From JASSUD01 sp031963045 (GTDB lineage: Bacteria > Pseudomonadota > Gammaproteobacteria > Burkholderiales > Burkholderiaceae), in assembly GCA_031963045.1 (NCBI GenBank), contig JASSUK010000025.1, positions 62,001 to 126,000 of the forward strand: a DNA stretch of 64,000 nucleotides. Reading direction: 5' to 3'. Within the stretch, counting starts at the first letter, position 1; each line of letters starts with the position of its first letter. The notes beneath the pieces were generated by a model. That model was not told the origin of the DNA. It did not search any database and saw only the letters and a program-made list of their open reading frames with translations. Below, one piece after another: positions 44,804 to 54,204 of the stretch. Position numbers and translations under genes: made by a program.

Positions 44804-47800
44804 CTATGCATTGTGAGCGTGAGGCTGTTTTCGGGGTTTTTTGCTGGCCAAGGTTTTAGGCTTAGATTTACATAGTAGACAATGGCGCCCGTACCCGCCC
44901 TGGCCGTTTTTTAGCTGGGGGTCCCAGAATGTCTGTATATCCTGAATGTGCGCGCATTTTGGACAACGCTTTTTGCTGCCTATTTCAATGGATAAGGCAT
45001 CTTCTTTGATGCTGGCTATGGAATTGCTGTCTTCTTTGGTTTTGGAGGCTATATCGACTAATTCATATAGCCGATTTGATAGAAAGGTTACGGGGTTTTC
45101 TCCCAAGTTGAAGCGGTTTAGGCGCAGGAATTTATATCCGTAGGATTCAATAATCATTTGACGCTCAATATCCTGCGGTTGGTAATATCCGTTTAAATTG
45201 CCATTTTGGATTTTTCCCCGTTCTACAAAGTGCTCAGCAAACCCATCATATTCAATAATAACGTTGATCGAACCTTGCTCGCTGCGGTAGCTCACCAGGA
45301 AATCAGCACGGTAAGCTGGATGTGCATAAAAGGGATCTAATTGTTTTAGATATTCCCCGATCGGAAACCGCGGTATGACTTCCATGCATTTTTGATTCAA
45401 ATGCCAGAATGGTGTGTTGCGTACCCAGTTAAGCACCTTGCGCTCTATTGGGGAGATGTGATCTGCGCTTAGCGCTTCTGGGTGGGTATCGCGCTCTACA
45501 ATCTGCTTGTAGTGCATCAGAACGCGGCCGATAGCGCCTTTAAATTGATCGACAGGTTTGGAGAGCACAAATAAAAATGCCTGTTTGCCGCGGCTAAACC
45601 CAACGTTTAGACGCTGCGCTTTGAGCGCATCCTCTGCTTTACTGGCCATCTCTTCTAGGTCGACGGGGAATATATAATTGAGTACATCATGCTTGGCCGT
45701 TGCGACCATGCTGTAAATAATTAGATCTCTTTCCTCGCCTTGGCAGGTGTCGAAGGTCATAATTTTCAGTCGTAATTCCGATTCGAATCGTTCCCCGTAT
45801 GCGTCGCTATACAGCACGTCATTTAAAACTTTTACTTGTTCGCGCAAAGGGGTGATGACCCCAACAGTCTGTTTTTTGCTCATATCGATTAAATGGCGCA
45901 ATTCCTTCAAAATGTATTCTGCTTCAGCGCGATTGACGTTTTTGGCATCCCTCTCGGGGACGGATTCCAGCACCTCAAAGCGGATGATGTCCTCAATAGG
46001 TTGCGTGCGGATTTTGATGGCTTGCAATTGCCCATCATAAAAATACTTTGATGAAAAACTGATTAATGCTTGGTACCCTCGGAAATGTTTCCGGAGCATT
46101 ATTTGGTAATTATTAATGAGATCGAAGAATTCGAGAATGGATTTTTTGACGTTGAAATACTTTAAACGTTGGAGCTTAGCCGCGGTGTCGCTGATATTGG
46201 CTCTGAAATAGGTCTCGATGTCGCTCAGATAGCTGGTGTTGATTGCATTGCTTGCTTGTGAAGATTTTACGTTTGAAAATTGCTTAGCATCGCCAAAGAC
46301 GACGACTTTTTTGGCTCGTAAGACTGCTGGTAGAGCTTGGGCGACAGAGACTTGGCTGGCTTCATCGATTACTACTAAGTCAAACAATCGCTGTTTAAGA
46401 GGCACGTATTCTGCATATTCCCGTATGCCGGCGATGATGACTGGAAACGCGTCTGAAAGGTGGTGAAACTCGTTTTCAGGGAACTTTTGTTTGGCCTTAA
46501 TGATGCCGCTGATTTCTTTGACCGTTGCCTTTTTTTGATCCACAAATTCAAGAAAGCGTCGGTCGATCTCGCTAGTCATCCGGGCGGTATTGAGCTGCTC
46601 TAATCTCGTTTTGGCGCTGATATAGTCACTTTTTGGCAGCGCTTGCATGCGGTCTGCAATATCGTGCCATAGGCTAGCGTAGCGACTTGCCTGAATAATC
46701 AGATCAAATAACGTATCAGGAGCATGCAATGCTTCTGTTTCTAAGATCAAATCGGCCTCTGCCGGCTCCTTTGCGATGATCGATACAAAATTCTGCACCA
46801 GGGACCCTAGTTCTTGTACACCCAATATGGATGTTTTGCCTTCCTTGATCAAACGATAAGCGAATCCAATAAGGTTTTCTAGGCCTTCCTTGCTTAGGCG
46901 TTCGCTCAGGAGGGTTAATATCCTAGCTTCGCGTCTGAGATCATCCAATTGTGTGTGCAGAGCAGTGGTATGGGCGCACAACAATATCGAGCCAAGCCGT
47001 AGGTTAATGGCTTGTAATTTTTCTTTGGAAAAGAGCCAACCCAATATGGGCACTCGTAGTGCTTCATATTCTGCGATGCATTCGAGCAATATAGGAAGCT
47101 GTTCTGCCTCTAATGCGTTAAACAGAGCCGGTGACTGCTGTAAGCCTAGACTGTCAGCTAACTTGGCTGTGATTTGCCAGGCATATAGTTTTGGAGCGAT
47201 TGCTGCTAGCGTGTTGCAGCGGGACTGTGTACAGATTGTAGCGAGGATAGAGCTAGTAGTAGAGTGGTCAATGCCAGCTAGCGAAGCTCTGAGCGCGCTG
47301 ATTGAGTTAGAAGCAATGGGTTTTTGGAGTTGGGTTACTAGATCCGGACGTATAGCGTTGATTTTTGCTTCGAGCTGATGCAACGCATTAAGATCGTCAA
47401 GTCGCATGCCACAGAAAACTTCTACCGTCTTGTTGATATTCTCATGCAGCATGGCCCTTGTTTGCACAGTTTCGTGCTCAAGCGTTTGTGCATGGCGGGT
47501 GGCTGCCTGATGATAGGTTTTGATCTTTTCTTTGGTTGATGCAGATACGAGTCGGTTAAATGTATTGCCCGAGCGTCCTAGACGCAGGATAGGGTTGGGG
47601 AAGTCTTTATCGCCGTTTCGCACGGTAGACAGTACGGATTCGAGCTTATCCTGCACCACATCTAAAGCCTCGGTCTTATCAGAGAGGATAAGGACACTCT
47701 GCCCACTGAGAATGCCTTCGAATGCAAGCGCTGTAATGGTATGTGACTTGCCCGTGCCGGGAGGGCCTTGCACAGATACATAATTGCATTTTGGATCTTT

Positions 47801-49192
47801 TAGCGCCGAGAGAATTTTTCTCTGTTCCTCGTTAACAGGAATCGGCGTATTGGCTATCAAGCGCTCTGACATATCCAACACATCCCAAGCAGCATCAATG
47901 GATGCTGCTACAGAGAATGGATTTTCAAAGAGAAAGCCTTGAATAATATTGTCAAAGAGACGGGCAGCTCCTTGCTGCTCTTCATCAAATGCGGCTAAAA
48001 GCTCTTCATAGTCATTGAGCAAGGATTCGTCGGATTTGTCAAAAATAGCAAAATAGGCCGCATTCGAGATTTTCAGTGTGGGGGAAGAAGCTTGCTGAAG
48101 TACTCCCTGAGCGTTACGCAAATCGATATCCATGCGGATGTCAAACGAGGAGAGGAGCCTCGCAAATAGGGGTTCTATTTCATCGAGGAATGAACCTGTG
48201 CTGTTTATATAGAGCACGCGGTCAGCCACTGGCGAAATGGGTAGACTGGTTGATTCGCTCTGCCGTTCCTGCAAAATCCAATCGATAGCTTGCTTATTTA
48301 TTAGTAAGCGAAGGTCTAACTCTAAGGTAACTGCACGGTCGCTCTCATCATAATTCAGAGAAATGGGGATATAAAAAAGCGGGAACGCGTGAGGGCCGAA
48401 TCTGCATTCGCACAGATAGAGATACAGGGATTGGTTTTCGGTTGCACGCAGGGAGTGTTGCAGGTCACGGATTTCTCGAAAGGCATCCGAGGTTGCAAAA
48501 TCATCGAAAAACGATTGTGCTTGCGCTCGAATATCAAGTACTGCAAAGAATTCGTCAAAAATAGCCTGTAGGGGCGAGACATCACCAGAAATGATGAGGG
48601 TATTTATAGCCGTGCTAAGGTGCTCGAGTACATGGGATGTGACTATATTGGTGAGGTCCGTCTCTAGATCGTGTATGGACTCAATAGCTGAATAGGCGCT
48701 TTCTTTAAAAGGCCCTTCAAGCATTGCGAGAAGAGGTTGAATGATATGGGTGTCGACCTCTTCCACAAAATGCATTTGTATTAAATCGACAAACTTCTCA
48801 GGATGCTCAACGGCTTTGCTCCGCTCTTGTTTAGCGTATTGGATAGTGGATTGGGCAATGCGCGCGAGGGTAGGGGTATCAATGGCATCAATATGTTGAC
48901 GTATTAGATCTCGCAGCGTTGGACTAATGCGCGCCGTATATTGGCGAGGAGCAATTTTAAATATCAGTCCTCTTTCTGGCGCATCCGCGACAAACTTCCA
49001 TATCGCTTTATAGAGAGAGGCATACTTGCGTAACGGCATTCCCATTCTGAGGCCAACATCAGATTGGAGTTGGATTCTGCGTCGTGGCGTCTGCTGCTTT
49101 TTAAAATCCGTCTGAAGAAAGGTCAGAAAATATCTTAGGATTTTCTGCGAAAACCCTTGATTGATATCTAGCTGCGCGTTGTTATCGGTCAT
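44804..49192 (-). CDS. SF1 helicase with Vsr/DUF559-like nuclease and zinc ribbon
   Basis: A 1462-aa multidomain protein. The first 450 residues are of no family I recognise. The UPF1-type SF1 helicase core has Walker A VQGPPGTGKSHTI near residue 472, motif II VVIDEASQ and motif III VVFGDAKQF near 940-960, and motifs V/VI FDTCQGEERDLI and NVGFSRGKQA near 1165-1200, with a long helical insertion between. Residues about 1275-1360 look like a PD-(D/E)XK nuclease of the Vsr/DUF559 type: YRADFLVSY, VIIEYDGFAEH and DIERQMIIESYGYKFLRLNR. The end has paired CxxC motifs (CPKC and CLLC). Such fusions occur in DNA-defence and repair islands. A protease-like gene lies 36 bp upstream on the same strand. 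Confidence 0.88.
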   Translation of the reverse strand: MTDNNAQLDINQGFSQKILRYFLTFLQTDFKKQQTPRRRIQLQSDVGLRMGMPLRKYASLYKAIWKFVADAPERGLIFKIAPRQYTARISPTLRDLIRQHIDAIDTPTLARIAQSTIQYAKQERSKAVEHPEKFVDLIQMHFVEEVDTHIIQPLLAMLEGPFKESAYSAIESIHDLETDLTNIVTSHVLEHLSTAINTLIISGDVSPLQAIFDEFFAVLDIRAQAQSFFDDFATSDAFREIRDLQHSLRATENQSLYLYLCECRFGPHAFPLFYIPISLNYDESDRAVTLELDLRLLINKQAIDWILQERQSESTSLPISPVADRVLYINSTGSFLDEIEPLFARLLSSFDIRMDIDLRNAQGVLQQASSPTLKISNAAYFAIFDKSDESLLNDYEELLAAFDEEQQGAARLFDNIIQGFLFENPFSVAASIDAAWDVLDMSERLIANTPIPVNEEQRKILSALKDPKCNYVSVQGPPGTGKSHTITALAFEGILSGQSVLILSDKTEALDVVQDKLESVLSTVRNGDKDFPNPILRLGRSGNTFNRLVSASTKEKIKTYHQAATRHAQTLEHETVQTRAMLHENINKTVEVFCGMRLDDLNALHQLEAKINAIRPDLVTQLQKPIASNSISALRASLAGIDHSTTSSILATICTQSRCNTLAAIAPKLYAWQITAKLADSLGLQQSPALFNALEAEQLPILLECIAEYEALRVPILGWLFSKEKLQAINLRLGSILLCAHTTALHTQLDDLRREARILTLLSERLSKEGLENLIGFAYRLIKEGKTSILGVQELGSLVQNFVSIIAKEPAEADLILETEALHAPDTLFDLIIQASRYASLWHDIADRMQALPKSDYISAKTRLEQLNTARMTSEIDRRFLEFVDQKKATVKEISGIIKAKQKFPENEFHHLSDAFPVIIAGIREYAEYVPLKQRLFDLVVIDEASQVSVAQALPAVLRAKKVVVFGDAKQFSNVKSSQASNAINTSYLSDIETYFRANISDTAAKLQRLKYFNVKKSILEFFDLINNYQIMLRKHFRGYQALISFSSKYFYDGQLQAIKIRTQPIEDIIRFEVLESVPERDAKNVNRAEAEYILKELRHLIDMSKKQTVGVITPLREQVKVLNDVLYSDAYGERFESELRLKIMTFDTCQGEERDLIIYSMVATAKHDVLNYIFPVDLEEMASKAEDALKAQRLNVGFSRGKQAFLFVLSKPVDQFKGAIGRVLMHYKQIVERDTHPEALSADHISPIERKVLNWVRNTPFWHLNQKCMEVIPRFPIGEYLKQLDPFYAHPAYRADFLVSYRSEQGSINVIIEYDGFAEHFVERGKIQNGNLNGYYQPQDIERQMIIESYGYKFLRLNRFNLGENPVTFLSNRLYELVDIASKTKEDSNSIASIKEDALSIEIGSKKRCPKCAHIQDIQTFWDPQLKNGQGGYGRHCLLCKSKPKTLASKKPRKQPHAHNA

Positions 49193-49228
49193 GATGATGC
49201 GCTGCTCCCCCTTATGGTCAACTTTCTT

Positions 49229-50155
49229 TTAGATCAATCTTCTCAAAGAAGCAGAATGAGTGCATCTACGCACCACTGTGCTTTCTTGAAATGAGAGGGG
49301 TGTCACTGAAGTGGAGGGCTTGCTTGGCTTTATGTTGTTAAGCTTTACATCACAGTTATGCGTATCTTGTGTGCTGATTTTTAACTTAGTCAATTGCTCT
49401 GGCGTGTCTTGTCCTTCAATAATATTTTTAGTGTAGATATGGGAGTAGCGGCCACATCTATGATGGTCCGTAATGTCTTGATGACCTAGGCCGTATTCGG
49501 TGAATTTTATATTTTTAGGACCGAATGTCTTTTCAGACGATTCTTTAATATAAGAATGGCTGTAACGAACCCCGGTGAGCAAACCAATTAGGCTCATGAA
49601 AAAATCTCTAAGCACACGAAAGAGATTGGGTTTAGGGTCATATAGATTGATTTCAATCGGCACATTTTCCCCCTTAAATTTTATCTGTAGGGTCTCCCAA
49701 TGACCTATGGAATCTACGGCCAGCGGTATAAGTATCTGGTGTTCTGAAGAGCGAACATTTTTATAATCCTCATTCTCCATTAAGGCTTCCAAGGCTTTGC
49801 TAAGTGAGTATAGTTCACCCGAGGAGCATGTCTTTTGTTCTGTATCTTTGACAGGGGATAAAACAACTATGGTTTTTGATGGGGTTCTCAGTAGAGAAAA
49901 ACTAGGCCCATTTTGTGCTCCTGCGTCAAGGGTAGCGGTATGAAACATGCCTTCATACCGTTCCTGCAGTAATTGATCATTGAGGGTGCGGAGTTGCCTG
50001 GAACTATATCGATAGGTCTTTACATTCGTATTGGGCGCTACTTCATTGTGAGCGCATAGTTCTTGATATGGATGCCTTACTGAGCTGGTCGAGCTGGGAT
50101 ATAGCCGCATACACTTCTCCTGCCATTTATTATTTTGCTTAGTTTCACTCATCAT
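49229..50155 (-). CDS. Putative CE-clan cysteine protease or acetyltransferase
   Basis: A 308-aa protein of no certain family. It shows the residue order of clan CE (Ulp1/SENP, ChlaDub, XopD, YopJ): His152 in SIGHWETLQI, Asp173 in INLYDPKPN, Gln226 in GLGHQDIT and Cys234 in HHRCGRYSHIY, the Cys-Gly pair being typical of the nucleophile. The Q-to-C spacing is two residues longer than in Ulp1. Bacterial clan CE enzymes remove ubiquitin or SUMO-like modifiers from host proteins or acetylate them. No signal peptide is visible; both ends are Ser/Thr-rich. It is upstream of and co-oriented with the helicase-nuclease gene, so they may be cotranscribed. The assignment is by motif only. Confidence 0.55.
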   Translation of the reverse strand: MMSETKQNNKWQEKCMRLYPSSTSSVRHPYQELCAHNEVAPNTNVKTYRYSSRQLRTLNDQLLQERYEGMFHTATLDAGAQNGPSFSLLRTPSKTIVVLSPVKDTEQKTCSSGELYSLSKALEALMENEDYKNVRSSEHQILIPLAVDSIGHWETLQIKFKGENVPIEINLYDPKPNLFRVLRDFFMSLIGLLTGVRYSHSYIKESSEKTFGPKNIKFTEYGLGHQDITDHHRCGRYSHIYTKNIIEGQDTPEQLTKLKISTQDTHNCDVKLNNIKPSKPSTSVTPLSFQESTVVRRCTHSASLRRLI

Positions 50156-50282
50156 ACTCTCAATACATGCGCTTTATTTTGCGCTGGCGGGATCTCTACC
50201 TAAATCATCCCAATGCTTTAGCCGCAATGATTGATAAAATACCCCCTCCTGACCCATTCCTTGATTTTATTCCTCTGTGCCC

Positions 50283-53200
50283 ATGTCTACCCCCCGCTTT
50301 GTCCATCTACGGATGCATTCCGAATATTCCATTGTCGATAGCATTGTGCGTCTAGATGATGCTGTGCAGGCTGCGGTTGCAGATGAACAGCAGGCTTTAG
50401 CTTTGACAGATTTAAATAATACTTTTGGATTGGTGAAGTTTTATCAAACGGCTCGGGCGCAGCGCATCAAGCCGATTGTCGGGTGTGATGTATGGGTTAC
50501 GACCTCCAAACGTGATAGACCTGCTCGTGTGTTATTGCTAGTGCGTAATTTGCAAGGGTATCTAAATATTTGTGAGTTGCTCAGCCGTGCTTGGTTGACT
50601 AACCAATTTCAGGGACGTGCTGAAATCCGGATGGAGTGGTTAGAGGAGGGGCTAGCACTTGGGCTGCTTGCACTTTCTGGTGGTCAAGAAGGAGATATTG
50701 GGCAGGCTTTGGCAGCGGGTAACGTTGCAATGGCTACGGATGCTGCTTTGCGCTGGGCAAAGATTTTTCCTGATGCTTTTTATCTTGAAGTGCAGCGTGC
50801 AGGGTTTCCTGGGGAGGAAGTCTATATCCAACAGGTATTGCAGATCGCGCAGCAGCACCAATTGCCTGTGGTGGCTACGCATCCGATCCAGTTTATGACG
50901 GCAGATCAGGTTGTCGCGCATGAGGCGCGGGTGTGTATTTCACAGGGTGAGATTTTGGCGAATGTGAAGCGTCAGAAGCGTTTTACAGAGCAGCAGTTTT
51001 TTCAAACCCAAGAGGCCATGTGCGCGCGGTTTGCCGATATTCCAGCTGCGCTAGAAAATAGTGTGCAGATTGCGCAGCGCTGTAATTTAAAGCTCGAGCT
51101 GGGCCAGCCTAAATTGCCTATTTTTGAGACGCCTGCAGGGGTCACGCTAGAAGCACACTTGCGTGCTGAGGCGCAGGCAGGGCTTGCAAAACGTTTGCAG
51201 TTGGACGAAGCCGATTATGAAGTCTATGCCAAGCGCCTTGCATTTGAATGCGACACCATTATCTCAATGGGATTTCCAGGTTATTTTTTGATTGTGGCAG
51301 ACTTTATTAATTGGGCTAAAAATAACCAAGTGCCTGTGGGCCCCGGACGGGGTTCAGGGGCGGGTTCATTGGTGGCGTATGCTCTAGGAATTACAGACCT
51401 CGATCCTTTGCAATATAACTTGCTGTTCGAGCGTTTTTTGAACCCAGAGCGGGTTTCCATGCCCGATTTCGATATCGATTTTTGTCAACAAGGCCGCGAT
51501 CGGGTGATTCAGTATGTGCGTACTAAGTATGGTGCGCCGGCTGTGTCGCAGATTGCCACTTTTGGCACGATGGCTGCTAAAGCCGCTATACGAGATGTGG
51601 GTCGTGTATTAGATCTAGGCTATAACTTTACCGATGGTATTGCCAAGCTGATCCCGTTTAAACCCGGTAAATTAGTCACGATTGAAGAGTCGCTCAAAGA
51701 AGAGCCATTGCTTGCGGAGCGCCGCGACCAGGAAGAAGAGGTTCAGCAGCTTTTAGAGTTGGCCCAAAAACTCGAAGGCATTACCCGTAATGTCGGGATG
51801 CATGCCGGAGGGGTATTAATTGCTCCAGGCAAGCTCACCGATTTTTGTCCTCTTTATACGCAAAGTGATGAAAGCGGGATCATCAGCCAGTACGATAAAG
51901 ATGATGTCGAAGCCATGGGCTTGGTGAAGTTCGACTTTTTGGGGCTGACGACGCTGACAATTTTAGATTGGGCGCAGCGCTATATACATCAGCTTCATGC
52001 CGAATCGGATACATGGACCTTAGAGCAGATTCCGCTCAATGACAAAGCCACTTTTGCATTGCTCAAAGCGGCGAATACCGTAGCGGTGTTTCAGTTAGAA
52101 AGTCGCGGTATGCAGGGGATGTTAAAAGATGCACAACCTGACTGCTTTGAAGACATTATTGCGCTCGTGGCGCTATATCGCCCTGGCCCTATGGATCTTA
52201 TTCCCAGTTTTTGTGCCCGTAAGCATGGCCGTGAAAAAGTGGTGTATCCCGATCCTCGTGTGGAAGCTATTTTAAAAGAAACCTACGGGATCATGGTGTA
52301 CCAAGAGCAGGTGATGCAAATGGCGCAGATCATCGGCGGTTACTCATTAGGTGGCGCAGATTTGCTGCGGCGTGCAATGGGTAAGAAAAAAGTAGAAGAA
52401 ATGGCTGCGCATCGCGCCATATTCCGTGAAGGGGCTGCACGCAATAACTTGGGACCTGAAAAGGCCGATGAGATTTTTGATCTTATGGAAAAGTTTGCGG
52501 GTTACGGATTTAATAAGTCCCATGCAGCAGCTTATGCATTGCTTGCTTATCAAACCGCTTGGCTCAAAACGCATCATCTCTCCGCATTTATGGCTGCCAA
52601 CTTAAGTTTGGCGATGGATGATACGGATAAAGTCAAAGTGCTCTTCGAAGACAGCCTAGCTGTGGGCTTGCGCATCCTTCCCCCAGACATTAACCACTCC
52701 GCTTACCGGTTTGAACCAGTGGCAGAAGAAAATGGTGCGCCTTCTAAAACTATTCGATATGGCCTAGGTGCTATTAAAGGGAGTGGGCAAGCGGCGATTG
52801 AAGAGATTGTGCGCGTACGCACAGGCCAGCCATTTGAAAGCCCATTGGATTTTTGCTTGCGAGTGGATCGTAAGATAGTGAATCGCCGTGCGATGGAAGC
52901 GCTGATTCGTGCGGGTGCGTTAGATAACATATCAAAAGAGGGGCAAACCGGGCGATCTAATCTGTTGGCTAGCTTGTCCTTTATGCTAGAAGCAGCGGAA
53001 CAAGCTAGTGTGAATGCGCTTCAACCTACTTTATTTGGGGATGAAGCAAGCAGCTTAGCGCTTGATATAGATATGATTTGCGCACGCGTAACGCAAGTTC
53101 CTTGGTCAGATAAACGCCGATTACAAGAAGAAAAGCTAGCACTAGGTTTTTATGTATCGGGCCACCCGTTTGATATGTACAAAGACGAAGTCCGTTGCTT

Positions 53201-53765
53201 CGCTAAAACACCTCTATCAGGTTTAACCGAAGGTCGCCAAAAGCTATTAGTGGGCATGATTATGGGTGTTCGCACGCAAATGACCGCACGCGGAAAAATG
53301 CTGATTGCGGTATTAGACGATGGCAGTAGTTTGTGCGAAGTGATGATTTTTAACGAATTATACGAAGCAAATCGGGCCCTTTTCAAAGAAGATGAATTGT
53401 TAGTGTTGCAAGGCCATGCTAGGCAAGATAGCTTTACCGGAGGTCTACGCGTTGTAGCAGAAGAGGTCATGTCCATAGAGGCAGCGCGTACGCGCTTTGC
53501 ACGTTGTTTGAAGCTCTCTTTACAGGGCGATGTGGATGTCACAAAACTGCAAGAACAGCTTGTGCTTTATAAGAGTAGTCAGGCAGAGGCAGTAGCTAGA
53601 CCAGGTGCTAGCCAACCTGGTCTAGCCGTACAGGTCCACTACCGTACAGACATTGCTGCAGCTGATTTTATGCTCGGTACACACTGGCAGGTATGTCCGT
53701 CAGATGATTTGTTAGCGGTACTTAAAAATGAATGGGGAATGGAGTCGGTAGCGGTGTGTTATTGA
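50283..53765 (+). CDS. dnaE: DNA polymerase III alpha subunit
   Basis: The replicative polymerase. The N-terminal PHP domain begins FVHLRMHSEYSIVDSIVRLD. The polymerase core contains VPVGPGRGSGAGSLVAYALG and the catalytic acids in PDFDIDFCQQGRDRVI near residue 390-405, then FDFLGLTTLTILD and HAGGVLIAPG. The C-terminal OB domain follows (LLVGMIMGVRTQMTARGKML). Length is 1160 aa, close to E. coli DnaE. I start at the ATG at 50283; a GTG two codons earlier is also possible. No strong ribosome-binding site is visible. It ends nine bases before a perfect inverted repeat. Confidence 0.97.
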   Translation: MSTPRFVHLRMHSEYSIVDSIVRLDDAVQAAVADEQQALALTDLNNTFGLVKFYQTARAQRIKPIVGCDVWVTTSKRDRPARVLLLVRNLQGYLNICELLSRAWLTNQFQGRAEIRMEWLEEGLALGLLALSGGQEGDIGQALAAGNVAMATDAALRWAKIFPDAFYLEVQRAGFPGEEVYIQQVLQIAQQHQLPVVATHPIQFMTADQVVAHEARVCISQGEILANVKRQKRFTEQQFFQTQEAMCARFADIPAALENSVQIAQRCNLKLELGQPKLPIFETPAGVTLEAHLRAEAQAGLAKRLQLDEADYEVYAKRLAFECDTIISMGFPGYFLIVADFINWAKNNQVPVGPGRGSGAGSLVAYALGITDLDPLQYNLLFERFLNPERVSMPDFDIDFCQQGRDRVIQYVRTKYGAPAVSQIATFGTMAAKAAIRDVGRVLDLGYNFTDGIAKLIPFKPGKLVTIEESLKEEPLLAERRDQEEEVQQLLELAQKLEGITRNVGMHAGGVLIAPGKLTDFCPLYTQSDESGIISQYDKDDVEAMGLVKFDFLGLTTLTILDWAQRYIHQLHAESDTWTLEQIPLNDKATFALLKAANTVAVFQLESRGMQGMLKDAQPDCFEDIIALVALYRPGPMDLIPSFCARKHGREKVVYPDPRVEAILKETYGIMVYQEQVMQMAQIIGGYSLGGADLLRRAMGKKKVEEMAAHRAIFREGAARNNLGPEKADEIFDLMEKFAGYGFNKSHAAAYALLAYQTAWLKTHHLSAFMAANLSLAMDDTDKVKVLFEDSLAVGLRILPPDINHSAYRFEPVAEENGAPSKTIRYGLGAIKGSGQAAIEEIVRVRTGQPFESPLDFCLRVDRKIVNRRAMEALIRAGALDNISKEGQTGRSNLLASLSFMLEAAEQASVNALQPTLFGDEASSLALDIDMICARVTQVPWSDKRRLQEEKLALGFYVSGHPFDMYKDEVRCFAKTPLSGLTEGRQKLLVGMIMGVRTQMTARGKMLIAVLDDGSSLCEVMIFNELYEANRALFKEDELLVLQGHARQDSFTGGLRVVAEEVMSIEAARTRFARCLKLSLQGDVDVTKLQEQLVLYKSSQAEAVARPGASQPGLAVQVHYRTDIAAADFMLGTHWQVCPSDDLLAVLKNEWGMESVAVCY

Positions 53766-53773
53766 GGAGGCGC

Positions 53774-53894
53774 GTAGGTTGGTGGTGAGGAACGAACTCC
53801 ACATGCGCACCACAGTCTTCTTGAATGCATGCTTATTGCAAAGATTAGAAGTAAGTGGTGCGCATGTGGAGTTCGTTCCTCACCACCAACCTAC
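53774..53894. repeat. Family A element with perfect 40-bp inverted ends
   Basis: The left arm (53774-53813, starting GTAGGTTGGTGGTGAGGAAC) and right arm (53855-53894) are exact inverted copies over 40 bases, separated by 41 bases. The element fills the gap between the convergent dnaE and bolA genes and should form a very stable hairpin in RNA from either strand, so it may act as a bidirectional terminator or RNA stabiliser. Confidence 0.9.
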
Positions 53895-53901
53895 CAAGGC
53901 A

Positions 53902-54204
53902 TTATGCGGCTAGGGATTCTTCTTCTGGGGTGCGGGCTTTGATGGAGAGTGCGTGGATTTGGCCGTTTTTTAGGTAATCGGCGAGGGCTTCGTAAACGAG
54001 ACGATGTCGATGTATTTTGGAATGGCCTGTAAAGGCTGAAGAAATAATGCAAACATTAAAGTGCGCGCCTTCGCGGGCTCCAGGATGGCCCGCGTGGCGT
54101 GCGCTGTCGTCTTCTACTTCGCAAGACGACGATGGTCCAGCAAACACTTCGTTTAAACGCTTTTTAATGGCAGTGCCAAGCAGAGCTCGGGAGTCAGGAT
54201 TCAT
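53902..54204 (-). CDS. BolA-family protein
   Basis: A small protein of the BolA fold, which works with monothiol glutaredoxins in iron-sulfur trafficking and in some bacteria as a regulator of shape and stress genes. The conserved parts are IKKRLNEVFAGPSSSCEVED, HFNVCIISSAFTGHSKIHRH and RLVYEALADYLKNGQIHALS. The 100-aa length is typical, including the usual His residues. Its start codon lies within the end of the yciB gene (11-base overlap), so the two are coupled; yciB-bolA is a common betaproteobacterial pair. Confidence 0.93.
   Translation of the reverse strand: MNPDSRALLGTAIKKRLNEVFAGPSSSCEVEDDSARHAGHPGAREGAHFNVCIISSAFTGHSKIHRHRLVYEALADYLKNGQIHALSIKARTPEEESLAA

Noticed and set aside
44804..49192. 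Assignment of the helicase to Mokosh type II or Hachiman
   Set aside because: The C-terminal nuclease motifs are PD-(D/E)XK, not the HxK pattern of phospholipase D, and no HamA-like partner is present.
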